Positions 1 to 10,860 of a stretch of DNA of 64,000 nucleotides are shown piece by piece. The position numbers and the translations under genes are program-made. The first letter of the stretch is position 1; every line of letters starts with the position of its first letter. The stretch is from Oxyruncus cristatus (taxonomy: Eukaryota > Chordata > Aves > Passeriformes > Cotingidae). The stretch lies in assembly GCA_013399855.1 (NCBI GenBank), contig VXAY01001956.1, forward strand, positions 1,243,068 through 1,307,067, given 5' to 3'. The notes beneath the pieces are model-generated. The model had not been told where the DNA came from. It saw only the letters and a list, made by a program, of their open reading frames with translations, and ran no database searches.

Positions 1-1712
1 CATGGCAAGTAGCTGATTCTGTAAAACAGAACTGTGATAAAAGTCTTTTGCATGCAACAAACCAGGTGAAAATACAAAGAAGTAAGGTTTATTCTGAAAC
101 ATATGATGTGGTTTATACTTTATTTAAGACAATGATTTTAAAACCTGATGTTCAACTTTGTGTTTGCTGGCAAATACAATTTTTTTTTTTGTTTCATTGT
201 CTTTGCAATGAAAATAGTTAGCAACAAGGTTATATAATATTTGAAACATGATGCAAGGGCATGGTGAATGCTCTATCTTTTTTTTTTCTGAGCTGATGAG
301 ACCTTTCTGAGATGTTGAAAGACCTAGAAATAACAGCAGCTTGTGTATTAAGTGGAGGAACTACAGTCTGACATTCAGATTAGAAATGCCTCTGACACAA
401 AGAATATGGGAATGCATGTTTTTTAAACTAAGGAAAGAAAAAACTGGACCAAAAATATGGAAAAAAATAAATCTATTGAAGGATCAATATTTTAAAAACA
501 TGGAAATACGAAGGGTCTGGATGTTAACTTTACACAGACTTTTGTTCTACAGGTTGGGTGCCTCACCTGTGCCTCTGGGGCCGCACGCACCCTTCCAGGG
601 CAGTCGCTCAGCCCGCATCTGCCCCACCTGCTCCAGAGACCAGCAAAGAAATGGCCTACAGGCTGAAAATGTTCATTACAACTTTATGGTGAACGAGCAG
701 CAATGTCAGAGTGGCCAGACATGTGCAATGTGATTGATCTGAGGATATGTGGTCAACCTGACGCTGCAGGAAAGTGGGTGGAGAGGGGGTGTTACGCAGG
801 CCTAGACTGAATTTAATGCAGCTGTGCTGTAGAGAAGGAGATGAGGTGATGTGGGGGGAGGCTGCAGTAAACAGCTCACCCTGACACTGCAAGAAAGGTG
901 GTATGTCCTGCAGAAGGATATAAATAAGTGGTTTTCCAACCTCTCTTCCAAGATAAGAGCTACAATATCTAGCATGCCCAACCCTCCTGTAACAGTTCTG
1001 CATTGCATATTTAATTAATTACATAAAGGTGACAATTTAAAACAACAGAAAACAGAATAACTATAGCTGCCGTTGTTTCCTGCTGTGGGATAAAATATCC
1101 CAGATATTTCTCAGGCTAAAGGATGCTCCACATTCCAAATGAAGCTTCTTTTTTTCCTGCAATTGGAAATTAGAAAATTCACTGCCCAAATTTCTAATGC
1201 TCTCTTTAAAGTCTGATGCAAAATATAGGTGGAGCACTTTCTGTATTTTTTTTTTTTGAAATGTCAGGAATAGTAGTACTTAATAAAATACTCCACATTT
1301 GGAATTAAGGCTATGAGATTTTATTTTAGCTGAATCAAACAAGATTTGGATCGAACATCCCCACTTGATGTTGGTCATATTGACTGTTCCCTCATTTTCT
1401 CCAGCTGTGCCTAAAAAAAAAATGGAAAATTCATTTTATCTTAGATAAAACACTCTTTCAGAACTTGCTAAGAGAAGAGTGCTAAAGAAAGCCTGGAATC
1501 ACCAAAACAAGAAGAAAAGATGGGTTCATTCAACCATTCAGGGATCTACAGCTGTAAGCTCAGATGCCTCCTTTGCTTGAGGAATTCCCAGTTTCTACCC
1601 CCCTAGAAAGTACCATAAACCTGCTGCTGTAATGGGCAATCTGCTTTGCATTTTACCTGTTGATGTACTTTCACTGTATTACTAGATAGTAACTTGTGTG
1701 AACTGATGCATG
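1..1712. other. Unannotated AT-rich stretch with a GC-richer island
   Basis: No gene is recognised. A T-run lies at about 181-190 and a GC-richer patch at about 550-900. Within the patch, a 26-base unit at 753-778 recurs imperfectly at 876-901 (about 21 of 26 bases match by eye). Short open frames occur on both strands in the patch, but none has a recognisable domain or good splice edges. Confidence 0.6.
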
Positions 1713-1790
1713 TAGAATCACAGAATCACAGATTAGTTTGGGTTGGAAGAGACATTTACACGTCATCTAGTCCAACCCCTGCTATCCAGA
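1713..1790 (-). mobile_element. CR1 LINE, 3' tail fragment (antisense)
   Basis: The plus strand begins with a doubled AGAATCACAG-type octamer and runs through 'GGTTGGAAGAGAC' and 'ATCTAGTCCAACCCCTGC'. This is the reverse complement of the avian CR1 3' terminus, which ends in short ATTCT(G/A)TGAT-type repeats. Only the last 80 bases or so of the element are present, the usual result of 5' truncation during target-primed reverse transcription. It has no coding capacity. Confidence 0.85.
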
Positions 1791-4700
1791 AAATGTCACA
1801 GTCTCAGTCTCAGACTGTCCTCATATTTTTTTTTTAGGTGTGTAATTATGTCAGTATTTAATAAATAATGAAATAATCTCAAAGGGGAAGAATGAGGAAG
1901 CTCTTGTTTAGAATGTCCTATGGTATGATTATCTGCACCTCCTCCTCGGCTCACATCTAGCCTTCAGTTTTGCAGAGGGTGGATTTGAGCAAAACTAAGT
2001 CAAGTCCCTTCCAGGCTGCCACAGTGGTCTAACCCCTGAGCCAGCAGGCAGAAAGACATTAATTCCCTTTGTCTAGCTCAAGCGTGCATCTGGCTGAGAC
2101 ACTTTTTTCCCCTACGTGAAATTATTTTGGTGAATTTGGTTTACATCTGCAAGATATTGTAAAGGTATACTTCGAAGTAATTGTTTTTTTTAATAAAACA
2201 TTCTGTCCAATTCTGAAATGGCTCACTAACAATAAGCCTTGTTAGTGGCTACTGTTTAGCAAAGAATAACTACAATTGCACAAACACAAAAGCAAAATGA
2301 AGAAAAAAAACAGCATTAAAAATTGGGAGGCCATGAAGATTTTGCAAACAGAAATCCTAAGAATAATAACCAAAGGAATGTTGCAGAGTATTTTAGGTTC
2401 TGTAGGTGAACCCGGCAAGGCACTGCTGCCAAGCCCCACCAGGTGGCTCTCCACTCTGGAGCATAGCAGCTCGGAAAATCCCTTTTCATAGGAGAAAGGG
2501 GTTTTGTGCTTATGCAAAAATACTAAGATTTTCTTCTGAATCTAAATATCCACCTCAGCTGCTGAACAGATGCTCAGACTAAGATATGGTGCAACAGCCT
2601 CACACTCAATTCTTCTGTTTATTTTAAGGCTGTTATTTCTGAATTATTGTTCTGAATCTGGAAGGACTGTAACCCCCTGCTTACTCAACTCTATATCCTG
2701 CAGTACATGCCAACAGGATGTGTGTCTGAGTTTGCTGGATGCCTGTCTACTATAAAAAATAATATGGCTAAAGTCCGGGGCACCATTAGTACCCCAGTTA
2801 AAGGATCATGCAGTCTGGCTTATGAAATATGATTTTGCTCATTGGCTGAAACTTGTATTTCTCTTTAAATCTTTTCTACCTCTACCCATGACTACTTAAA
2901 CTGTTTCCACAATTTCTCTGAAATAAAGCTCCTATTCCTTAATAATGGAATATATTGTTGCTTTATTGCCTGCCTGGTGGCAGGCATTTGTAAGATGTTT
3001 TCCTCTCCATCTCTGCACACCTGAGATAACAATGATTATCAAAGTCATCATGCTAAACTGAGATGTCATTACTGGGTCAGAGTCTGAAAAGGATGCAGCA
3101 GAGAAAATCACCTTTATGTGTACCCTGCTTTAATTGAAGAACACAGCAGACTGGCTCCTGTTGCACTAACTTTATATGACCTTGGTCTTCTTTGCCATTT
3201 TAGAGGAAGACACTGTCCTTGATTCCAAGCGCTTCATTTTTTTCATACCTCACAGCATTACATAATCCTTTCCCCTCTGTCTATTTAACAACAAGGTTTT
3301 TAACATTGAGAAAGAAGCAATGGGGACACAGTTCTGTTTGTTTTCTTTCTCACCCTAATTTGTCATTTTGTATTGATTCTTCATAGGGCTGGCACCTGGA
3401 CAAAGAAAGGGCACTTCGCAGCCTGACCTTGCTTCTTTTCTGGGGTTGACACTTGGTCCTCATTTCAATCTTTGTAAAGCAGTTGCTTGTAATGTAAAAT
3501 GTTATCAGCAAAACAAGTTGACAAAAAAAAAGATTCATTAACTGAGCAATCAAAGCTATTCTTACAAAAATGGGAGTATTGACTGATATTATGGGATTTC
3601 TGTGAAACAAGCTGAAGTGGTCAGTAATTGAGGAGATAATCCCTGAACCAGATCACAGGTGCTGCTTGTTCTTCTCAAAATTCAACCCCAAATTTCATAA
3701 TCCAGGGAAACCGGAATCTAGCCCCTAGGTATAACGTGTTACATAATAACTTCATCTTTAGACAGAATATATCTTTAAAAATACATTTTTGTATTAATTT
3801 TTTTAAAAGTGAGAAGACTTCTAAATTCAATGCTGAAATGAGGAGAACAAAATGCCTGCAGCTGAAAACCAGGTTCTGTTTTGTCCAATTCTGTGGTTAA
3901 AGTATCCCCACATTGCCATATTTTACCAGGTGCATCGCCAAAAATCCTCATTCTGGCATGCTGATGTTGCACACAAGGAAGTGGAAAGTACTTAAGCAAT
4001 CTCCTATGCAAGCAACACCATTGCATTCTTCTCCACTCAAGGATGTTAAGAGAGAGAATGTGGCCATGGCAACAGAAAAGGGATGGATGGGGCCTGCCTC
4101 CTAGGAAATACAGAGAAATCCCTCTGCCAAATATCACATATGTCACAGATGGTGGTAGCATGGGCGACCCAGCGATGCTTTCTGCCAGCAGCAAGTGTGT
4201 TTCCACACATACACCTGAGCCCACTCTATAGAATTACAGTCATCAGGATTTTAAAATTATACAAAAATTCTCTCCCAATATTCTATTCTGGCTTAAGGTG
4301 CAAGGGCCACAGCAAAACGCAGTATGTAAAAAGATCATTTATGTCCCTAGTTCATACCTACTTTAATTTTAGTGTATGCTTTCGTAAAATATATATGGTA
4401 TTGACTTCACAGGCACTTAAAGAAAGTTTAAATATACTTAAATTTTTCTTATTGGAAGGCTACATATGTCCTAAGGATAATTAAGAGGACAATGAACAAA
4501 GCAGCAGTCACATTGTTGAAAAGATGCAACGAAGAGCAGACTGTGTAATGTTAGGAATAAGTTACTTATAATTTGAAAGGCATATGGCCATGACAAATGT
4601 TAATCATCAGGAGTGTCCTGCTAAAATTAATAGGACAAGCAAAGGCAAATTTTTTCAAGAGAGGAGATAAGAAAGCCAAGAAAACCCTCAAAAGCATGAA

Positions 4701-7326
4701 ACTCAAGATAACATCATGAAAACTCCAAGGCAGTAGGCTGATCTTTCTCATTTGCTATGACTAATATCCAGCTGGACTTACAGATACATACTTAACCCTT
4801 TTTAATATTACCTGGTATTATTTCTGAAGCCAGAATATTTCTCCACTTCCCGTTTTTTTAGTGCTTTTGAATTCGCGATATTAACACTCTAATGTAGTTT
4901 CTGCTTTCATTCTCTTTGTTGTTTTACATTGCCACGAGGAAAAATAGAATAAGAAAAAACTTTCTGCAATTCTAATGAATTAGTGACCAACTCAACAGCA
5001 CACGGGGTTTTTGTTCACGAAAAACTCTGGATGTGGGTCAAGTTCAGACTTGCCACTTTTTGCCTTGAGGCATTTTCCTGTAAAGCTAATTCTATAGGGC
5101 AGAAGTGCATAATGTTATACTCAGACAGACAGCTATTTTTAGCAATTAAAGACATTATGTTTTAAACAATAAAAGCATTGCAATTTGCAGAATAATTGTG
5201 CTATGCAGCAAAGATTACACAGATAACCTGAATGTGCAGAAATGGCATCTCTTCCATGACAGCACTTGTTTTCTGGCCTTGATAGTGACAGTTTATTTAT
5301 TTTGTATTCTTTTTAGAGACTCTGAAGTGCCTGAAACACAGTCGCAGTGTTTTTCATGTAAAACGATTCCAACAGCAGCCTGATGTGGAAGTTCTTCTTA
5401 CAATCAGGTCAAACACAAAGAATGCATTATTTTAATAGTGGGAAAGGCTAATCATGTAGGAAGCACTGTTTTGTAGCATAAGCACTTTGAGACAGCAAAT
5501 GTTGGAGCAAATTGCCACAGAGAATGAACAAAGCTGGGTTTTGAGCACTTACAAAGTGTTTTTTCCCATCCTTGCTGCTGTTCATTATATCTCTGGGAAA
5601 TGCTCGGAAAAAAAATGGAGCTGGGGAATTTCACATATCCATCCAACAGAGGAGTATAAGAGAGGCAATAAAAACGGTATTTATAGCAGAGCAGAACATG
5701 ATGAAAACCAAGATACAGATTTATCTGAATTACCCTTGGTATCCCAAACAAGGAGGTGGAGTGGAGCCTTCCTTATAGACAAGACTTGCCTGCTGATCCA
5801 AGAAGATAAGCACTGGAAAAGAAGCTATCAAAAGACACCCATGAGCATTCTTTCTTCCAAAGCAATTTTCCTTGAGGATACAGGAAGTCAACTGTTCATT
5901 GATAATGTTTACTTTGTAAAGGAGACATGTGGTCCAGATTATCAAATTCGCTTCAATTACTTTTCACAGCTCAACCAGAAGCGAGGATGAGACACATTTG
6001 CCAGCTAGGGATTCTTTCAGTACAAGACAGTTCATTATCATCACAAATACAGTAGTATCCCACCATTCCTAGAAAACCAAACATATTGGAAAGGGCTGTA
6101 GTTTTCTTGCACTCTGCTTGCTTTGGCAAACAGCTCCTTTAGACCAGTTGCTAATTAGCAGTCTCCTAATCAGCACTAAATTCTCCCAACACCATAACTC
6201 ATGCAAAACCATTCCTAGAATCAGCAACCAGGCAGTCTCAGCCGTGATCATTGTGAATGTGAAAACAAGCTTGTTACAAAAAGTTGTTTTGCTCTATGGA
6301 AAAATTAGATATTTTAATTTTATGTTAATTAAATATGCAAATGTTAAAATATCTTAATTTTTTCAAGACAGTTTTTCCCAGCAGCCTTAATAGAGGTTCA
6401 CAGCAGTGCCCTGCCTAATAAAGCTTTATGCTTCTTCCCCTCAAATTACACAGGTTATTTTTTTTTTTTTTTGGTTTGCATCAAGAGTTACATACAGGTT
6501 ATGTGTAGCCACAGAATTTGTGTGAGAGTATGTGTCTCATCCGTATGTTAATTATTGGCTTTTAAAATATTTTCAATTTGGGAATACGGATTTTTCCCCT
6601 CTAAGTGTGTCAGTTATTGTGTAACTGTTTTGGTCATAACAGTTGACTGGATATCATTCATATATTTTGAGAGATATTGAAAGTAATTTTCAGTTACCTC
6701 TGTATTTGTAAAAAATAATGCTGTCGCCAAGAACAATTATGAAAGACTGTTTCTTTTTCCTGCCATTCCAATTATATTCACTGTTTCTTTTACTTTTCTC
6801 TCCTTGCTGGATGGAAAGATGAAAATTGCCCATGGTCTCAACTAATTTTCTCACTCTGCAAATTAAACTTCCTAAAAATTGTTCCCTTAAAAATGAATTT
6901 ATTACTTTTGCTGCTTCAGTCTGCACCCAATAATATCATCGTCACTTTCTCTCATATATATCTGCTAGTCCCAGATGGTTCCACTTCATTATGCCCAACT
7001 ATGGCATTAGGATGGCCATGCAGAAATGGGGGAGTTCAGGGTAAGTAGGTATTTTTTTTTGAAAACTGACCCCTACTACAAAGTGGTAATGTGTTATTTG
7101 GAGGATAATGTCTGACTGTGTGAAGCTTCACCAGCATTTGTGAGATGCTAAAAGTTGTAGTCTGCTTGCTGCTGAGACAGAAAAAGGTAAGTGACATTTG
7201 ACTAGCAAGATCACTGAACTGAACAGAGCCTCAACATCGTAGACAGGTAACCTCTGTGTATTGTACTAAAAATAAGAACGTGTTTTGCATTTTTCTAAAA
7301 AAAAAAAGATTGGAAAATGCCTAAAC
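1791..7326. other. Unannotated AT-rich stretch
   Basis: No gene is recognised. It contains the longest open frame in the window (5499-5990 from its first ATG, unrecognised), a 15-base T-run at 6458-6472, an AATAAA at 2922-2927 with no assignable gene upstream, and an 11 bp inverted repeat around 6307-6354 enclosing a POU octamer. The remaining open frames are short and overlap on both strands, as expected by chance. Confidence 0.55.
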
Positions 7327-9545
7327 CACAATAAAGTGTTTGGAAATGGTTCCCAGTGGCATTTGCTCAATCACTATCACAGCAATCAAGGTGTGGTTGA
7401 CTGGCCTGAAGCTCCCTAGACCCTTCTGCTTGCCCTTATTGAAGATATTGGTGCCCTTTGGTTTTCCAGTCCTCTGAAACCTCCCCCAGTCATCACAATT
7501 TTCCAAAGATAATCAAGAGTGATTATATCAATGTCACAATGACATTAGCCAGGTCCCTTAGTCCTCATGGACGCACTCAATTCGGTCCCACAGGTTTGTG
7601 TATGTCCACTCGGTTTAAGGCTCTTCCTGAGCATAAAGCTTCACTGCTCCAGCCTTTCTCAGGGGTCTCAAGGGGATGGATTTCCTCAGGGCAGATTTTA
7701 TTAGTAGAGGCTGAGGTGAAGAAGGCACTGAGTACCTTGGCCTTTTCCATGTCCTTTGTCACCAGGTCCCCTACCCCTTTCCGTGTCAGGCCCTCATTTT
7801 TGCTGATCTTCCTTTTGCAGTTGATGACCCTGTAAAATTCCTTCATGCTGTCCTTCCTGTCTTTTCCAAGGTTCACCTGCAGATGGGCTTTCACCTTCCT
7901 AATGCTATTTCTGCACAGTCAGAGAGTATCTCTTTATTCCTCTGTTTCACCTGTTCCAGCTTTCACCTCTTCTACTATTCCTTTTCAGGTCTGAGTTGAG
8001 TAAGAAGCTCTTCCTCATTCACCATAGAATTGTAGAATCGTTAAGGTTGGAAAAGACCTGTAAGATCATCAAGTCCAGCTGTCAGCCTAGCACCACCACC
8101 ATATTCATCACTAAACCATGTCCTCAAGTGCCATATCCACATGTTTTTTCAGCACTTCCAGGGATGGTGACTTCACCACTTTCCTGGGCAGCCTGTTCCA
8201 ATGCCTGACCACCCCTTCCATGGGGAAATTTTTCTGAATATTCCCATCTCTCTACAACCTCCTTTCAGGTAATTGTAGAGAGAGATAAGGTCTCCCCTGA
8301 GCCTCCTTTTCTCTGGGCTAAATAACCCCAGCTCCCTCAGCTGCCCCTCACAGGTCTTGTGTTCCAGACCCTTCTCCAGCTCCATTGCCCTTCTCAGGAC
8401 ATGCTCCAGCACCCCAATGTCTTTCTTATAGTGAGAGGCCCCAAACTGAACACAGGTATAGGCCTTCTGCCACTTTGGCTTGATTTCTTTCACACCAACA
8501 TTGTTCACTGTTATGCATGGAGGAGGTGATCCTGAAAATCAGTCAGTGCTTCTCATTTTTTTCTCCATGACCGTATCCTACTGGATCCTTTCAAGTAGAT
8601 CCTTCAACAGGCCGAAGTTTGCTGCTCTGTAATCCAAAGTTGTGTTCCTCCTATTTGTCGCTCAGGAATGGGATCTCTCCCACCTTAATATCACTGCAGC
8701 CAAGACTGCCCCCAACTTTCCTATCCCCATCCTTCCTTGTTTGGAAGCATCCAGTCCAATGGAGGGTCAGCTGTTGCTGGATCACCGGTCACCCCCACTG
8801 GAAAGTCATTATCAATGCAATCCATGTATCCTCAGGATTGTGTGTTTAATGCTGTGTCGGGCACATATTAGGGCCCTTATGGGAAGCAGGGTTTTTGAAC
8901 ATGAGGCTTCTTCCCCTTGTCTGAAGACAGCAGCATCTTCTTCCCAGTCAGGCAGTCTGTAACAGATATTGCTACAGTATGGTCTGCCAAGGTTCCATTA
9001 ATTCCTGCCAGTCTCCCACAAAAAGCTGAATTACTCCACAACCTTCCTCACCACCTGTCTTTGCTAAAGAGCACGTGTCCGTCCATTGCAGTACGCTGGT
9101 TGTGAGAGCCTTCCCACCATGTCTGTACAAGGTTGTAGACCCACACCTGCACACATGCTTTTGACCCCTCCTTTTTTTTGGCCTCATGCTACATGCATGC
9201 AGCAGTGTAAAGCCATTTCAGAGAGGTGCTCCAGCCTGTAGATTTCTCAGATATTACGAGAGCTTCCCCCATGACGCTGTCCTTGTGGCACTTCGCTGTT
9301 TGTGTGTATATGCTCGAAGCGAGTACCCTTCACCCTGCTTTGTCATTCTTAAGCTCTTCCTTCTCTACTGCACTTTCCTGCCAACACAGCCCACACTTCC
9401 CCAACGGACTGTGGGTCACCATCTCTCTTCACCCCCTCATTCCTAGTTTCAAAGTCTCCTCAGCAGGCTTTACTGCCAGTCTGTTGGCAGAGATACTTTT
9501 GCCTGAATCCACCTCAGTGCTATTTTCTAGAAACCACCTTAAGTA
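7327..9545 (-). mobile_element. CR1 LINE body, antisense, interrupted and lacking its 3' half
   Basis: Read on the minus strand, this runs from the region before the endonuclease (about 9545-9190), through endonuclease-derived sequence (about 9190-8600), to the linker and start of the reverse transcriptase (about 7990-7327). The minus-strand frame at 7577-7894 keeps the CR1 linker signature 'LVTKDMEKAKVLSAFF'. The plus-strand (antisense) frame has 'SHHNFPKIIKSD' at 7488-7523, matched by 'SHHNLPKIIKSD' on the antisense strand of the sense CR1 at 52.2-54.6 kb. A second CR1 at 8023-8460 splits the copy. The catalytic part of the reverse transcriptase and the CR1 3' end are missing, which is unusual because CR1 copies normally lose the 5' end. 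Many stops make it a dead element. Confidence 0.88.
8023..8460 (-). mobile_element. CR1 LINE 3' end nested in the older CR1 (antisense)
   Basis: The plus strand starts with 'ATAGAATTGTAGAATCG' and 'TTGGAAAAGACC', the reversed CR1 terminus, then follows the antisense CR1 3' UTR and terminal coding region ('GGGCAGCCTGTTCCA', 'GAGGCCCCAAACTGAACACA'). At 8461 the outer CR1 resumes ('GGCCTTCTGCCACTTTGGC'), continuing directly from the outer sequence that stops near 8022. This insertion is therefore younger than its host. It is about 438 bp, 5'-truncated and without an intact reading frame. Confidence 0.88.
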
Positions 9546-9654
9546 GTAATTTCAGACATTTGCATTACTAAGTAGAAATCACACAAAGCTAGGCTGAAAG
9601 AAACTTCTGAGACAGGATGAAGTATACTCAGCTCACTCTTGATTACACATTCAT

Positions 9655-10860
9655 CTAATGTGTCCTCAGAAATCTCCAGTGAAGGAGACTGCACAGTTAG
9701 CATGTTCCAGCACAATCTGTCCCCAGACTTACATTTTCTTAGCATCTAACTTAACTCTCTCTTGGATAAATCCAGCCAACTATTTTTGCTCTATACTCAG
9801 TGGATAAGAGGAAATTTGGATTTCTCATCATTATAATAATCTTAATATTTCATGGTTCTTTTTATTACAAGCTTTCTCATACTTATTTTGTTTAGAACAA
9901 AGAAGGCACAACAAACCAGCAAATTCTCAAACCTCCCTCACAAGCCTTTTTCTAAACTTCTCATACCTCTTCTGACTTTCCTCTGGACTTGTATCAATTT
10001 GTTTACCTTTCCCTGAAGGCCAGGCATCCAATATAATTGTCTAGTCAAGATGTCATACATCAAATAAAGTACCTCCTATCTCCCATGCTTTACATAAAAA
10101 CATTGCAATTCATCAGCTCCTTTTTTTTTAGCAGTATTATACTGCAGTTTCATATTTAGATTGTGATCTATCCCTGCTCCTTTGTACAGTATAATCACCC
10201 TTATTTCAAATCTTCTGTTTAGGTATTTTATTCTTCCTTAGTAAGTGTAGCACTTCTTTCACGTCTAATGATTTTCAGACCACTTCTTCAAACTACCATG
10301 ACTTTTGAATTTTAATCCTGTCCTCCAAAATATTCCCATCTTATCAGTGGAAAAAAAAAAATCTTCATTTTTTGATGAGCATTTTCTGATAATTAATGAA
10401 ACTGGAGCAAAACACAGGAAAAGTCTGTAAAGAATATTATATGAAACGTCCTCCCAATTTGACAGTGAACTGTCATAAGTGCTTTATAGTACATTTCTCC
10501 AGCCAGTGGGTGTACCCACCAGATGGCAACTTCATCCAGAACATTTCCCTCAGTTGCTTATGAGAATATAAGTGGTAGTGTGTCAAAAGCCTTATTAACG
10601 TCCAAATGTATCACATCCACTGCTACTTTTGTATCCACTAGGCCAGTTATACTGTCAAAAAGGAAAATAGATTGATTTGACTTGATTTATTCCTGATAAA
10701 TTGGTGTTGGCTGTTTCATATCACTCTGTTATTCTACTATCTATGTGCTTATAAACTGATTATTTAACAATTTGTTCTGGTACGTTTTTCACTATCGAAG
10801 GCAGGGTGACTGTTCTACAATTTGTATTTTGTCACCGATAATATTTCACAAAGTGATGAT
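9655..10860 (-). mobile_element. Ancient CR1-superfamily LINE fragment (antisense)
   Basis: This copy is much more decayed than its neighbours. Recognisable antisense blocks in order are: 'AATCTCCAGTGAAGGAGACT' near 9669, 'CCTCTGGACTTG' near 9981, 'CATATTTAGATTGTGATC' near 10152, 'TTTTAATCCTGTCCTCCAAA' near 10309, 'GTGTCAAAAGCCTTATTAA' near 10580, and a 'GACTG...CTACAATTTG' block near 10810. They follow the order of the CR1 3' UTR and C-terminal reverse transcriptase in reverse, and resemble the old CR1/L3-like families shared with turtles and crocodilians. AT-rich drift has removed any frame. Ends are approximate. Confidence 0.75.

Noticed and set aside
2922..2927. AATAAA as a possible gene or LTR polyadenylation site
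   Set aside because: No upstream coding region, no TG/CA boundaries and no target duplication were found; single hexamers are common in AT-rich DNA.
3775..4224. Minus-strand 149-codon open frame
   Set aside because: There are competing plus-strand frames over the same bases, no recognisable domain and no splice edges. Length alone is not enough.
7458..7835. Plus-strand 125-codon open frame
   Set aside because: It is the antisense of the CR1 reverse-transcriptase linker. The real, decayed CR1 frame is on the minus strand at 7577-7894.
8619..9546. Plus-strand open frames in the 8.6-9.5 kb region
   Set aside because: They are antisense of CR1 endonuclease and upstream regions. Their similarity to antisense frames at 52.2-53.0 kb reflects shared CR1 sequence, not a gene family.
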